Positions 10,919 to 21,589 of a stretch of DNA of 64,000 nt are shown here, one piece after another; the stretch's first letter is position 1; each line of letters starts with the position of its first letter. The translations under genes were made by a program, and so were the position numbers. The stretch is from contig OY723303.1 in NCBI GenBank assembly GCA_963210315.1, forward strand, positions 1,736,001 through 1,800,000, in the 5' to 3' direction. A model generated the notes under the pieces. It was not told where the DNA came from. It saw only the letters and a list, made by a program, of their open reading frames with translations, and searched no databases. The DNA comes from Rhynchopus euleeides. Its lineage: Eukaryota; Euglenozoa; Diplonemea; Diplonemida; Diplonemidae.

Positions 10919-11095
10919 GGATTTTTTGCGACTTTTTGCGATTTCCCACGTGGCGCTGTCCTTGGCAGGACTTTGAAAGTGCCGCCTTGATATCCTTGTT
11001 GGATAGAACCCTCATATCACACCCTCAATCAGCTGACGATTTTTTGTGATTTTTTGTGATTTTTTTTGTGGGTTTTTGTGTTTTTTTGTGATTTT
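10919..11095 (+). mobile_element. 5'-truncated S element, copy 3, flanked by tail arrays
   Basis: Decamer array at 10,919-10,944, then only the last 93 bp of S (10,945-11,037), then a longer, irregular (GATTTTTTGT)n tail to about 11,095. The truncation point differs from copies 1 and 2 while the 3' end is the same. Confidence 0.65.
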
Positions 11096-11379
11096 TTTTG
11101 ACCAGAAAAAAATTCGACTGGCCCGACAGCAGGGCTGTTCCTAACTGGGGGGCTTGTTCCCCACTTTCAGGATTCTGAACTTTTTTTCTAAGAATTTTTG
11201 TAAGGGGAAAAAAAGTTTTTTTCTAAGAATTTTGTTAGGAGAATTTTTTTCTAAGGTTGTTTCGCAGAGGAAAAAACTTTTTCTAAGTTTTCCCCAGTCG
11301 ACAGGGCGCGCACAAGGATGGAAGGGAAGTCTGTCCCACGTACCGTTCGCCTTGCTGGCCAACTGGAGAGCCAGACGTT

Positions 11380-11610
11380 CACTACCGTGGCCTCCGGCGG
11401 CTGGGGGGCTCACGCCCCCCAGACCCCCCTGTGGCGTACGTCTCGTACTCAAGTCCTTCGAATCCCATCAAGTCGGGGTCCAACCACTCCAGTCGCCTCT
11501 GAGGACGCAGCCAACTCGCACAGAATCTGTACGCCCACACGAACAGATGTTCGCTACCGTGGCCTCCGGCGGCTGGGGGGCACCGCCCCCCAGACCCCCG
11601 ATGTAGCGTG
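11380..11610. repeat. Two copies of a GC-rich hairpin repeat
   Basis: Copies at about 11,379-11,427 and 11,547-11,598 have TACCGTGGCCTCCGGCGGCT followed by a G6 run, a short loop, a C6 run and AGACCCCC; the G/C runs form a hairpin. A third copy lies inverted at 29,107-29,170. Confidence 0.6.
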
Positions 11611-12324
11611 TGCCCGTCCATCTATCTCACTTCCCCGGGTACAGTGCAGCGTAGGAGGTCAGCGCCGCATCCATGAAGCGCTTCTTCGAAGCCTGACTGA
11701 CATCGGACAGGAGGTCGGGCTTCCCCACCTGGGAGGTACACTTGCCGCGTTCGCGACATGCGTGACACGCGACACGCTACCTGAAACGTGAGTGTGCCTT
11801 GCTAACACGGGCATTTCAACGGTCTGCCGGCGACCGTTCCCCAAACCAGTAAACCAGCAGTTATGGAAAATCGGAGAGATCACCCTACTGCGCTGAATAT
11901 GGCGCGCACCACTGCAAAAATCCCCGGGAGCTTTTGGGGTTTCAGACCTGAAGGGGCCAGCAGGTGGGTGGCGTCGGGGAGTGGCAGCTTTGTAACTGTC
12001 CTCCAGCTGCTGGCATGTCCAGCCCTGCGCGAGTGCCAAGGTGTATCGAGTCCCTGCGGAGCACAACCCCCGATGAGAACGAGCGCCAGGTGATCCTCAT
12101 TCATTGCCGCAAGCATCTCTGGGCATCACTCGAGAGCTGTCACATGATGACGCGGAGAGAAATCAGAGAAAAAGTCCCGCCTGACGGGCACGCGCCTGGA
12201 AACTGTGGGGGGGCGAGCAAAAAATCCCTTGTAAAAATTCTTAGAAAAAACCTGGTTCCCCGAACCAAAAAACCTGGAAAAAGGGCTCGTTCCCCGCCCA
12301 GGCCTGCCCGACAGCCCCAACCTA

Positions 12325-12385
12325 TTTTTCGCGCGAAGAAAAAAAGCGCACCTATTTTTCGCGCGAATAAAAAAAGCGCATTTGG
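12325..12385. repeat. TTCGCGCGAA palindromic repeat, short array
   Basis: Two units of the T-run/CGCGCG/A-run repeat also seen at 1,258-1,505. Confidence 0.65.
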
Positions 12386-13437
12386 GGGCTCAAAATCAGC
12401 TCCAAAGTGGCGGACACTACCTGTTTGGCCTTTGCAAACGGGGGGGGGGAGGTGTTGTACTGAGGGATTTTCGCTCAGAAATGCTGAAGAATGAGCCGCC
12501 TCACAATATTGGTGACCCTCCACCATCTTCCCAGCACAACTGGAGAGCCACTCACTCTGCTGCAGTTTGCCGAAGCTAGTACCTGGCGCAATAACCCAGC
12601 GCGTTCACTCCATCGACCTGTACAAGAAGCAGCCCAGCCAGTGGCACAAGCCCAGGCCGAAGGGGGATGACGTTCTCTCGGGGTACCCGAGGGAACAGAG
12701 AGGTAACAGAGCGGGATATCCGTGGGATGTCCCTCGCTGTTACTCTCGTGTCTTCTGCAGGGTTCCACCTTGGCGTAGGATATCCAACGCGAGAAGCAAC
12801 ATCCCGTAGGTTATCCCATAGGATATCCTACCCAAGTTCTGGGAATCGAACCACCACCTACGGTTTTCACGCCCGAATACGCAGGCTCCATGACAGCACA
12901 TGGCGGACAACCCAGAATCGAGCGCGGTGGGAGCCTCGCCCGGATGTACTTTGCACAGAGGAGGGGCGACCCGTCTGGGATGTCGACTGCCGCAGTCACG
13001 GTGTCGACGACACACAGCACCTGAGCGGGTTTTGAACCCGGGACCGTCAATTATCAGGCAGGACGTCAGGCCTTGGGGGGGGGCGCCGACCCGGGCATGC
13101 CTGAGGACTTCCCGACAATACCGTTGAGCGGAAGTTGGGGCGGGAAGCTGAGACGGGCAAATCTTGCGCTTCTGCTGAGCCCTATTTCTGGCCCACTTCT
13201 TGTACCCGTGCCTGCTGTACCAGGTGCCTGTTCCAGTCATCTGCCTCCCATCAGAGGACGCATCTGAGAGACTCTCGTCTTTCGTCCCTGTGCCACATGC
13301 TCACAGGTGAGCACCACACCCAATATCAAGAAGACGATCAATCATGGAGGCATGGAGAAGGCGCATGACACAGTGAGCTGGACGCCAACAATAGTCACAC
13401 TGTTCACAGCACAGCCACAGGGACAAGGTGCCAAGGG

Positions 13438-13640
13438 GCCAATTTTTTCGCGCGAAGCGCTTTTTTACCCCTTTTTTTCGCGCGAAATGCGTTTTTTTTC
13501 GCGCGAAATCCCTTTTTTTTTCGCGCGAAGCGCCTTTTTTTTCGCGCGAAATGCGCTTTTTTTTTCGCGCGAACCCCCTTTTTTTTTACGCGCTCGCGCA
13601 GGGGTCCGGGGGGTTCGCGCGTAGCCAAAAAGCTTCGCGC
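13438..13640. repeat. TTCGCGCGAA palindromic repeat array
   Basis: Six or more units of a T run followed by CGCGCGAA and short GC-rich spacers. Unlike the 1.3-kb array, most units lack the long A run. Confidence 0.7.
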
Positions 13641-14692
13641 GAAGGGAAACTATGTGGGCAATGAAAATGAGAAAGGCAGGTGCCGCTTTCTACCCCCCCA
13701 CCCCAGCCCACCCCGATGCTGCTGTTGGGTTGGCTGCAATGGATCCCCCGTCTCCGCCCTCACTCCACCCAACCGACCCGTCTTCCCCCCACCCCCACCC
13801 TCTCCACCAGTCGTTGATTCGGATGATTCGGGGAGTCCTAGCTGCGTGTCTTGATTCCTTTGGCTCTTCCGAATCTCGCTGGTGTGCGCTGAGTGAACCA
13901 AGCGATGATGTGCGACTCGCTCCCCCCCTGTCCCCGCCACCCCAACCCATCCCTGCACGGTGGCCTTGTCTGGGATTTTTTTTATGACCAGGCCTGTCCC
14001 TGGTAAAGAAAGGGCCTGGCCAGGACCTCGTCACGGCGAGGGGAAAAATGGGCTGCAAACCCCCTGGTCAATTTAGGCCTGGTCAAAACCTGACTAGGCC
14101 ACCGTGTGCATCCAAAGGGGAGAGGGGGGGGGGGGGCAAACAGGAGACACTTGCCGCTTGGTGCCGTATGCGCTTTGTTGCTTCTATTTACCGTGGATCT
14201 CGGCAAGGAACCCCAGCCCCGTCCCCCCCGCCCCCCCCCCCCCCCACCTGGCATCCGACACAACTTGCGTTGTATAATATTGTATCGCACGCGCACACAG
14301 GTCGGGCAATGCAGACCTTGCAACATAGGGCCCCAGTATCGTGACCATTGGATTTACACACACAGAGCTGCCACCCCCGGCAGCGACACAACCGCCAGTT
14401 GTTATGCAACGGCCTGCCTGGCCTTCGCCCCTGTATACCTTTGTGTGTTCGTAGTCCCCCACACCCACCCCCCCGTTGAGAGGGGCCGCTGCTGTTCTGG
14501 CAATCCGACAGCATCCCCCCCCCCCCCCCCCCAACCCCACCCCCCCAGCCTCAGCCTCAGCCTCACGCACCCTGCGGTTGAAAAGGCGGGCTGTGCTCCC
14601 CACCCTTGCCCCCCCAGGAGGCTCATTTGCAACAGACCACTCATCAGCTGCACTCGGCAGGAGAGGGGCAGGGGCTGGGGGGGGGGGGGAAG

Positions 14693-15217
14693 ATGGGTCA
14701 GTCAGTGAACAGCATGCCGGGGAGGGTCGGTGTGAATACCGGAGAACTGGCGCGTCAAACGGGGACGAACAACTCGAAGTATGCGGAGCACTGGATCCAG
14801 ATGACTTGGGATGAGGCGTATGCGCGGAAAAGCATTATGGGCAGAGAAGGTTACGTCCGTGATACAATGGAGAAGGAGCGAATCCATATTGAACGAAAAG
14901 ATGACTGCAAGAAAGCTTCCACTGAATTTCTCCGTAAAACGCTGTTCGAACCGATGCAGGAAGCGGAAGTCAAAGGGGGCATGTACACAACCTCCTTCAG
15001 CACCGACCAGTATCCCAGGTGCTGGTATCCGTGGAGCCAGCCAAAGCAGCTTTACGTCGCTGAGGAACCTTACGTTGAGCACGTTCTTGGTGTTGCCCAG
15101 AATGACTACGGGATCCACAGAGATCGTGTGTCGATTTTTGCGGAGAAAAGGGGAAATAGCGGTTACTTCCACATCGCCGTTGATCACCCTGGAAACCCAA
15201 ACCTCGCAAGAAGCTGA
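14693..15217 (+). CDS. Small protein of unknown function (174 aa)
   Basis: I do not recognise a family. The ATG at 14,693 follows a G12 run and a polypyrimidine-AG segment and gives a coherent protein beginning MGQSVNSMPG. The middle is charged and probably helical (about residues 40-95, rich in Glu, Arg and Lys, with WDEAYARK and REGYVRDTMEKER). A Tyr/Trp/Pro-rich part follows (about residues 105-135, with YPRCWYPWSQP), and the end is LARS. Amino-acid use is balanced, unlike the surrounding noise ORFs, and no overlapping ORF has comparable composition. GTATG strings at 14,779 and 14,817 lie inside the frame, so unseen splicing cannot be excluded, and more exons could lie upstream. It has no signal peptide or membrane segment, so it is probably intracellular. 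Confidence 0.55.
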   Translation: MGQSVNSMPGRVGVNTGELARQTGTNNSKYAEHWIQMTWDEAYARKSIMGREGYVRDTMEKERIHIERKDDCKKASTEFLRKTLFEPMQEAEVKGGMYTTSFSTDQYPRCWYPWSQPKQLYVAEEPYVEHVLGVAQNDYGIHRDRVSIFAEKRGNSGYFHIAVDHPGNPNLARS

Positions 15218-15945
15218 AAAGAGGTGGGAGGGATGTCCGGCGTGGGCAGCACAGGAGTGGTCGGGTCCTGACACAAACCGCGTCTGTCGGCGGGTGGTGT
15301 GGCGGCGGTGTGGGTTCTCGCTGACGGGTGCTGCGAGGGGGGGTCCGGAGCAGGGAGGGTGGGGTGCAGAATTAGAAGTGGTGGATCACCGCTCTCGTAC
15401 ACTCCTCGAAGGGGTACGGGGGGTTGGGCGGGGTGGGGTGGAGGCAGTGCGGTCTTGGGGGCGTGTATGTGCGTACTTTGTCTGTGAGTGTGCGTGTGAG
15501 TGTGGCTCCACAGTGTGAAATACGAAATTTCGTTCTGCATCGACAGGGTTTGGAGGTCCCAACCGTAGATCGTAACTTATCGGAGAACTCGGTCCGGCCT
15601 GCAGTCACAGCTGCGTTGAGTCGAGGCAGGGGCCAGCTCCTCATGCACATAACCAACTGGAGTGCCACAGCCCTGATGGACTGCTGCACCACTTGAAGCC
15701 ATAGCACAGAACCCATTGCAGCAAGGCACCCGTGCGACGACTGTGAGCGTTGCCACGCCTCCTCCCGTTCATCCCCTTTGGACAGACCAGTGTTTCCTGT
15801 GCATCACACCCGGTGGGGTGGGCTGCAAGGGCCCACAATGCTCGGGGGGGGGGGGGGGTTGCCTGCATCTGCCTTTCTCGAAACAACACGCCACTCACGA
15901 CACGGTTCCGCAGACAATATAGTGTCCCATTCTGGACCCTCTCAC
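15218..15945. other. Intergenic spacer upstream of the mucin-like gene
   Basis: No supported gene. It contains a G14 run near 15,845 and a CCGCAG splice-acceptor-like site at about 15,908-15,913, some 33 bp before the ATG at 15,946. Confidence 0.5.
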
Positions 15946-18900
15946 ATGTCTCTGCTTGCCTATGTGTTGGCAGTAGCCGCCTTGGCACCTGCCACATCAG
16001 CACCTGCGACAGCTCGGCCGACATATGCGCCTCCCACAGCTGCACCTGTCACATTCCCGCCTGGTACGCCGCCGACATCAGCACCTGCGACAGCTGCACC
16101 TGCTACATTCCCACCCGGTGTGCCGCCGACATACGCACCTCCCACATATGCACCTGCGACGGCTCGGCCGACATATGCACCTCCCACAGCTGCACCTGTG
16201 ACATTCCCGCCTGGTACGCCGCCGACATCAGCACCTGCCACAGCTACACCTACAGCAGCACCTGCGACAGCTGCACCTGCTACATTCCCACCTGGTGTGC
16301 CGCCGACATACGCACCTCCCACATATGCACCTGCGACAGCTCGGCCGACATATGCACCTCCCACAGCTGCACCTGTGACATTCCCGCCTGGTACGCCGCC
16401 GACATCAGCACCTGCCACAGCTGCACCTACAGCAGCACCTGCGACAGCTGCACCCGCCACATTCCCACCTGGTGTGCCAGCAACATCAGTGCCTGAGACA
16501 GCTGCACCGACAGCAGCACCTGCAACACCTGCACCTGCCACATTCCCGCCTGGTGTGCCGCCGACAACATCGCCTGCGACAGCTACACCGACAATATCAC
16601 CTGGCACAGCTACGCCGACAGAAGCACCTGCGACAGCTGCACCTGCCACATTCCCACCTGGTGTGCCACCGACATCAGTGCCTGAGACAGCTACACCGAC
16701 AGGAGCACCTGCCACAGCTACGCCTACAACAGCAGCACCTGCCACATTCCCGCCTGGTGTGCCACCGACATCAGCGCCTGTGACAGCGACGCCTACAGCG
16801 GCACCGGTGACAGCTACACCGACAGCATCACCCGGCACAGCTACACCTACAACAGCACCTGCAACAGCAGCACCTGCCACATTCCCGCCTGGTGTGCCAC
16901 CTACATCAGTGCCTGAGACAGCTACACCGACAGGAGCACCTGCCACAGCTACGCCGACATCAGCGCCTGCAACACCTGCACCAACATCTGCACCTGCGAC
17001 AGTTACACCTACAACAGCACCTGCAACAGCTGCACCTGCTACATTCCCGCCTGGTGTGCCACCGACATCAGCGCCTGTGACAGCGACGCCTACAGCGGCA
17101 CCGGTGACAGCTACACCGACAGCATCACCTGGCACAGCTACACCTACAACAGCACCTGCAACAGCAGCACCTGCCACTTTCCCGCCTGGTGTGCCACCGA
17201 CAACATCGCCTGCGACAGCTACACCGACAATATCACCTGCGACAGCTGCACCTGCCACATTCCCGCCTGGTGTGCCACCGACATCAGCGCCTGCGACAGC
17301 GACGCCTACAGCGGCACCGGTGACAGCTACACCGACAGCGGCACCTGCCACATTCCCACCTGGTGTGCCACCGACATCAGTGCCTGAGACAGCTACACCG
17401 ACAGGAGCACCTGCCACAGCTACACCTACAACAGCACCTGCAACACCTGCACCTGCCACATTCCCGCCTGGTGTGCCGTCGACAACATCGCCTGCGACAG
17501 CTACACCGACAATATCACCTGGCACAGCTACGCCGACAGAAGCACCTGCGACAGCTGCACCTGCCACATTCCCACCTGGTGTGCCACCTACATCAGTGCC
17601 TGAGACAGCTACACCGACAGGAGCACCTGCCACAGCTACGCCTACAACAGCAGCACCTGCCACATTCCCGCCTGGTGTGCCACCGACATCAGCGCCTGTG
17701 ACAGCGACGCCTACAGCGGCACCGGTGACAGCTACACCGACAGCATCACCTGGCACAGCTACACCTACAACAGCACCTGCAACAGCAGCACCTGCCACAT
17801 TCCCGCCTGGTGTGCCGCCGACAACATCGCCTGCGACAGCTACACCGACAATATCACCTGCCACAGCTACGCCTACAGCAGCACCTGCGACAGCTGCACC
17901 TGCCACATTCCCGCCTGGTGTGCCACCGACATCAGCACCTGCCACAGCTACGCCTACAGCAGCACCTGCAACAGCTGCACCTGCGACATTCCCGCCTGGT
18001 GTGCCACCGACATCAGTGCCTGCGACAGCTACACCGACAGGAGCACCTGCCACAGCTACGCCGACATCAGCGCCTGCAACAGCTGCACCAACATCTGCAC
18101 CTGCGACAGCTACACCTACAACAGCACCTGCCACATTCCCGCCTGGTGTGCCGCCGACAACATCGCCTGCGACAGCTACACCGACATCAGCACCTGGCAC
18201 AGCTACGCCTACAGCAGCACCTGCGACAGCTGCACCTGCCACATTCCCGCCTGGTGTGCCACCGACATCAGCGCCTGCGACAGCGACGCCTACAGCGGCA
18301 CCGGTGACAGCTACACCGACAGCGTCACCTGGCACAGCTACACCTACAGCAGCACCTGCGACAGCTGCACCTGCCACATTCCCACCTGGTGTGCCAGCAA
18401 CATCAGTGCCTGAGACAGCTACACCGACAGCATCACCTGCCACAGCTACACCTACAGCAGCACCTGCGACAGCGGCACCTGCTACATTCCCACCTGGTGT
18501 GCCACCGACATCAGTGCCTGCGACAGCTACACCGACAGGAGCACCTGCCACAGCTACGCCGACATCAGCGCCTGCAACACCTGCACCAACATCTGCACCT
18601 GCCACAGCTACACCGACAACAGCACCTGCAACAGCTGCACCTGCCACATTCCCGCCTGGTGTGCCGCCGACAACATCGCCTGCGACAGCTACGCCTACAG
18701 CAGCACCTGCGACAGCGGCACCTGCCACATTCCCACCTGGTGTGCCACCGACATCAGTGCCTGAGACAGCTACACCGACAGGAGCACCTGCCACAGCTAC
18801 GCCGACATCAGCACCTGCAACACCTGCACCAACATCTGCACCTGCCACAGCTACGCCTACAACAGCACCTGCAACAGCTGCACCTGCCACATTCCCGCCT

Positions 18901-19860
18901 GGTGTGCCACCGACATCAGCACCTGCAACCGCTGCACCAACATCAGCACCTCCCACATCAACACCTGCTACATTCCCACCTGGTGTGCCACCGACATCAG
19001 TGCCTGAGACAGCTACACCGACAGCATCACCTGGCACAGCTACACCTACAGCAGCACCTGCGACAGCGGCACCTGCCACATTCCCGCCTGGTGTGCCACC
19101 GACATCAGCACCTGCAACCGCTGCACCAACATCAGCACCTCCCACATCAACACCTGCTACATTCCCACCTGGCGTGCCTCCGACAGCAGCACCTGCAACA
19201 CCTACACCGACATCAGCACCTCCCACATCAACACCTGACACATTCCCACCTGGCGTGCCACCGACAGCAGCACCTGCAACACCTGCACCCACCCCATCCC
19301 CTGCCACACCTGCACCCTCCTCCCCCTCACCGAACGCAAGTGGCACACCAGCGACACTGCCACCCGACACCCTGTCGCCCAACGCAACCTCTGCCCCGCC
19401 ACCCGTGACCGCTACCCCGGAGCCTGCAGCCGTGCCCCTGAACGACACGTGCCTTGCTGAGTCCCAGGCAGACTGCGAGGCCCTCCCGCTGTGCGTGTGG
19501 GACACTGCTGCTTTGCAGTGCGAGACTTCGTTCGACTGCGCGCTCGTCGCCGACACCCTGTGTGCACAGACAGAAGGCTGCGTGTGGGACGCCGCTGCTG
19601 ATACTTGCGCAGCTGCAGCACCCCGAGACACCAGCAGCACCTGCACGCTGTGTTGGGTCTTGCCTGTGTGCGTCGCAGCCCTGCTGCTGTGTGCGGCATT
19701 CTCCTTTGTCTTCTACCGCAAACACAGGGAGAGGCACCAGCTGAAGTTCGAGAACTACACCCAAGAGCAATTCGTGCAGGATGACCTGCTTGAGATGGGT
19801 GTTGCCGACATGCCGGAGCGTCATTGGGAAGCAGAGGAGGAGTCGAACCTCCTGCTGTGA
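15946..19860 (+). CDS. Mucin-like single-pass surface protein, 1,304 aa
   Basis: Predicted type I membrane protein. The ATG at 15,946 is chosen because it starts a clear signal peptide (MSLLAYVLAVAALAPATSAPA); the frame extends 56 codons further 5' but that part is poor. Residues 20-1,135 or so are a Thr/Ala/Pro-rich stalk made of repeats such as PATFPPGVPPTSAPATATPT, without Cys, expected to be heavily O-glycosylated and extended. Two Cys-rich modules follow (CLAESQADCEALPLCVWD and a second ending CVWDAAADTC), resembling PSI-type repeats. Then come a transmembrane helix (about 1,236-1,260, starting TLCWVLPVC), a basic stop-transfer RKHRERH and an acidic tail ending SNLLL. The last 400 bp or so are nearly identical to the end of the giant gene at 31,297-53,277. 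The long antisense ORF over it is a by-product of the repeat. Likely a cell-surface or cell-coat protein. Confidence 0.85.
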   Translation: MSLLAYVLAVAALAPATSAPATARPTYAPPTAAPVTFPPGTPPTSAPATAAPATFPPGVPPTYAPPTYAPATARPTYAPPTAAPVTFPPGTPPTSAPATATPTAAPATAAPATFPPGVPPTYAPPTYAPATARPTYAPPTAAPVTFPPGTPPTSAPATAAPTAAPATAAPATFPPGVPATSVPETAAPTAAPATPAPATFPPGVPPTTSPATATPTISPGTATPTEAPATAAPATFPPGVPPTSVPETATPTGAPATATPTTAAPATFPPGVPPTSAPVTATPTAAPVTATPTASPGTATPTTAPATAAPATFPPGVPPTSVPETATPTGAPATATPTSAPATPAPTSAPATVTPTTAPATAAPATFPPGVPPTSAPVTATPTAAPVTATPTASPGTATPTTAPATAAPATFPPGVPPTTSPATATPTISPATAAPATFPPGVPPTSAPATATPTAAPVTATPTAAPATFPPGVPPTSVPETATPTGAPATATPTTAPATPAPATFPPGVPSTTSPATATPTISPGTATPTEAPATAAPATFPPGVPPTSVPETATPTGAPATATPTTAAPATFPPGVPPTSAPVTATPTAAPVTATPTASPGTATPTTAPATAAPATFPPGVPPTTSPATATPTISPATATPTAAPATAAPATFPPGVPPTSAPATATPTAAPATAAPATFPPGVPPTSVPATATPTGAPATATPTSAPATAAPTSAPATATPTTAPATFPPGVPPTTSPATATPTSAPGTATPTAAPATAAPATFPPGVPPTSAPATATPTAAPVTATPTASPGTATPTAAPATAAPATFPPGVPATSVPETATPTASPATATPTAAPATAAPATFPPGVPPTSVPATATPTGAPATATPTSAPATPAPTSAPATATPTTAPATAAPATFPPGVPPTTSPATATPTAAPATAAPATFPPGVPPTSVPETATPTGAPATATPTSAPATPAPTSAPATATPTTAPATAAPATFPPGVPPTSAPATAAPTSAPPTSTPATFPPGVPPTSVPETATPTASPGTATPTAAPATAAPATFPPGVPPTSAPATAAPTSAPPTSTPATFPPGVPPTAAPATPTPTSAPPTSTPDTFPPGVPPTAAPATPAPTPSPATPAPSSPSPNASGTPATLPPDTLSPNATSAPPPVTATPEPAAVPLNDTCLAESQADCEALPLCVWDTAALQCETSFDCALVADTLCAQTEGCVWDAAADTCAAAAPRDTSSTCTLCWVLPVCVAALLLCAAFSFVFYRKHRERHQLKFENYTQEQFVQDDLLEMGVADMPERHWEAEEESNLLL

Positions 19861-20233
19861 AGACGTTCCCGTGCATCTCCCTCCCCCACCCCCCTCCCAT
19901 AAAATGTTCTTCCCACCGCGTGTGTTTTGTTCGCCGTGTTTCTTCTGCTATCCAGAAGACGCCCCAGTTTGTGTCGCGTCGAGTTGGAGAATTCTCATGC
20001 TGGTCAGGACTGCTCGTATCATGCCCTGTCACTGTGCCACCACACTTTCTGCCCTTTGGGGCAAGCAGATTCACACCGAGCCTGCGTTGTGCAGAAAGTG
20101 CAGTGGATGTGGCCAGGATATATCACCCGTCTTGGTGACCTGAAAGTTGAGGAGCTACGTATATCGCCTCTTCAGGGAAAACTGGCAACTTCTTCATTTT
20201 CGTATTTCCTTCTGTGCTCGCTGTATATTTGGC
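19861..20233. other. 3' flank of the mucin-like gene
   Basis: No gene seen. It leads into the TIR element that begins at 20,234. Confidence 0.5.
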
Positions 20234-20371
20234 TTACTGGGGGGGGGTCGAATATAAGATGTACCTCGAATACAAGATGTACCTTGAATATAAGATGTAT
20301 TTTGAAATCCCAAAATATACAGTGCCACAGAAAAGTTTCGAACACGATAAATTTTAAGATAATTTTAAGTT

Positions 20372-21299
20372 TTACTGGGGGGGTTCAAATACAAGACGTA
20401 TTCAAATACAAGACGTATAATGGATTAGAAGCCGGGTCGTGGTTTTCCAAATTCCACGGTTTGAAAATTTGAATACAAGCCGTACGGCTTGTATTCAAAT
20501 TTTTGGGTTCTTGAGGGATTTTCTGAACGGGGGTGACTAAAGTTTGGCGGAGTTGGGTGGCGGGAGACCGTGCAAAATAGAACCCCCTGAAGGGGGGTAG
20601 TTTCTGGTCACCCGGGCTTGCTCACCACATGCCAGGCCACAACTGGTGCACCCACCCACGTGTACATTGTCAGTGAGGATGACGAGCATGGCGTTGCACA
20701 CCTACATAAGCGTCATTCCCCTTGAGAAGGTGATCAGCACTCCTGCAGGTCGTCCCGTGTGCATGTACCCACATCAGCCTTTTCGGGCATCAATCGTCCT
20801 ATCGGTATTCCATCTCGCATGAATTATGCGCGTATCGGCCCGGATAGACTCGCCTGGGCCTGCAAAGGTGCAGGCGTACGGTGCCCGCCAGAGTGGCCCT
20901 CTCCACGTACAGTAGTGACCTTGTGCCAGCGGAAGCCCTGCTGAAAAATCAGGTGGCTTCAGAACCCGGGGCAGGTGGAGGACATGTGTTTGTGCGACGA
21001 GCCTGGAGAAGCAACAGTAGAACCTCCACTAGCCTACCAAGCAGCCACAGTACGGCGAACACGCACAGTCACCGGGACCCCTCTCCAAAGCAGTAGACCA
21101 CTGACCCTCCCACACCCGAACTCCTAGCCGTTGGCAATTGTGACGAAAATTCCCTGCGGGAAATCCCTCACAAACGACCCTAGTTGAATAGAAGCCGTAC
21201 GGCTTCTATTCAACTTTTGAATCTTTTGAAAATCTCAATTTTCGTCGCCGGCTTCGCCGAATACAAGCCGTACGGCTTGTATTTGAACCCCCCCAGTAA
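20372..21299. mobile_element. Nested TIR element (928 bp) with three palindromes
   Basis: The ends are a perfect 24-bp inverted repeat: TTACT, G7, TTCAAATACAAG at 20,372-20,395 and its complement at 21,276-21,299. Inside are long perfect palindromes built on AAGCCGTACGGCTT: 40 bp at 20,464-20,503, 34 bp at 21,182-21,215 and 24 bp at 21,261-21,284. There is no coding capacity, so it is a non-autonomous element. Confidence 0.65.
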
Positions 21300-21589
21300 G
21301 ACGAAAATCGCGCTTCGCGAAAAATTTTAAAACATTCTTTTGTTCAATACTTTGTTTCAAAGTCAAGGATCTTTCTCCGAAGTGTTTTCGGACAAAGATT
21401 TCTTGACAAGAGAGATACTAAAAATACTTCTTGACAGGACTGGACAGGTCGAGGTCATTCTATTTGCGATGTCAGCAGCATCCAGTGGACCCGAAAAGGC
21501 CCCCATGTCGTGTGGTTTGGAGGGATGGACCGCTCGGTTGCGGAAAGGGTTATTTACGATAATGCCCTGTTTTTTTTGAAAGTTTCGCG

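Larger units (their letters stand above)
11611..14692. other. Intergenic region without a supported gene
   Basis: Short ORFs are present on both strands, but none has protein-like composition or a coherent neighbour. It contains two arrays of the TTCGCGCGAA core, C and G homopolymer runs (for example near 14,228 and 14,516), and tRNA T-arm-like strings near 12,840 and 13,030 that do not fold into complete tRNAs. Confidence 0.55.

Noticed and set aside
15960..19646. Long minus-strand ORF of 1,228 codons, Gly/Val/Ala-rich
   Set aside because: It is the exact antisense of the Thr/Ala/Pro repeats of the mucin-like gene. Repeat codons without stops on the reverse strand create it. The same applies to 50,946-53,147.
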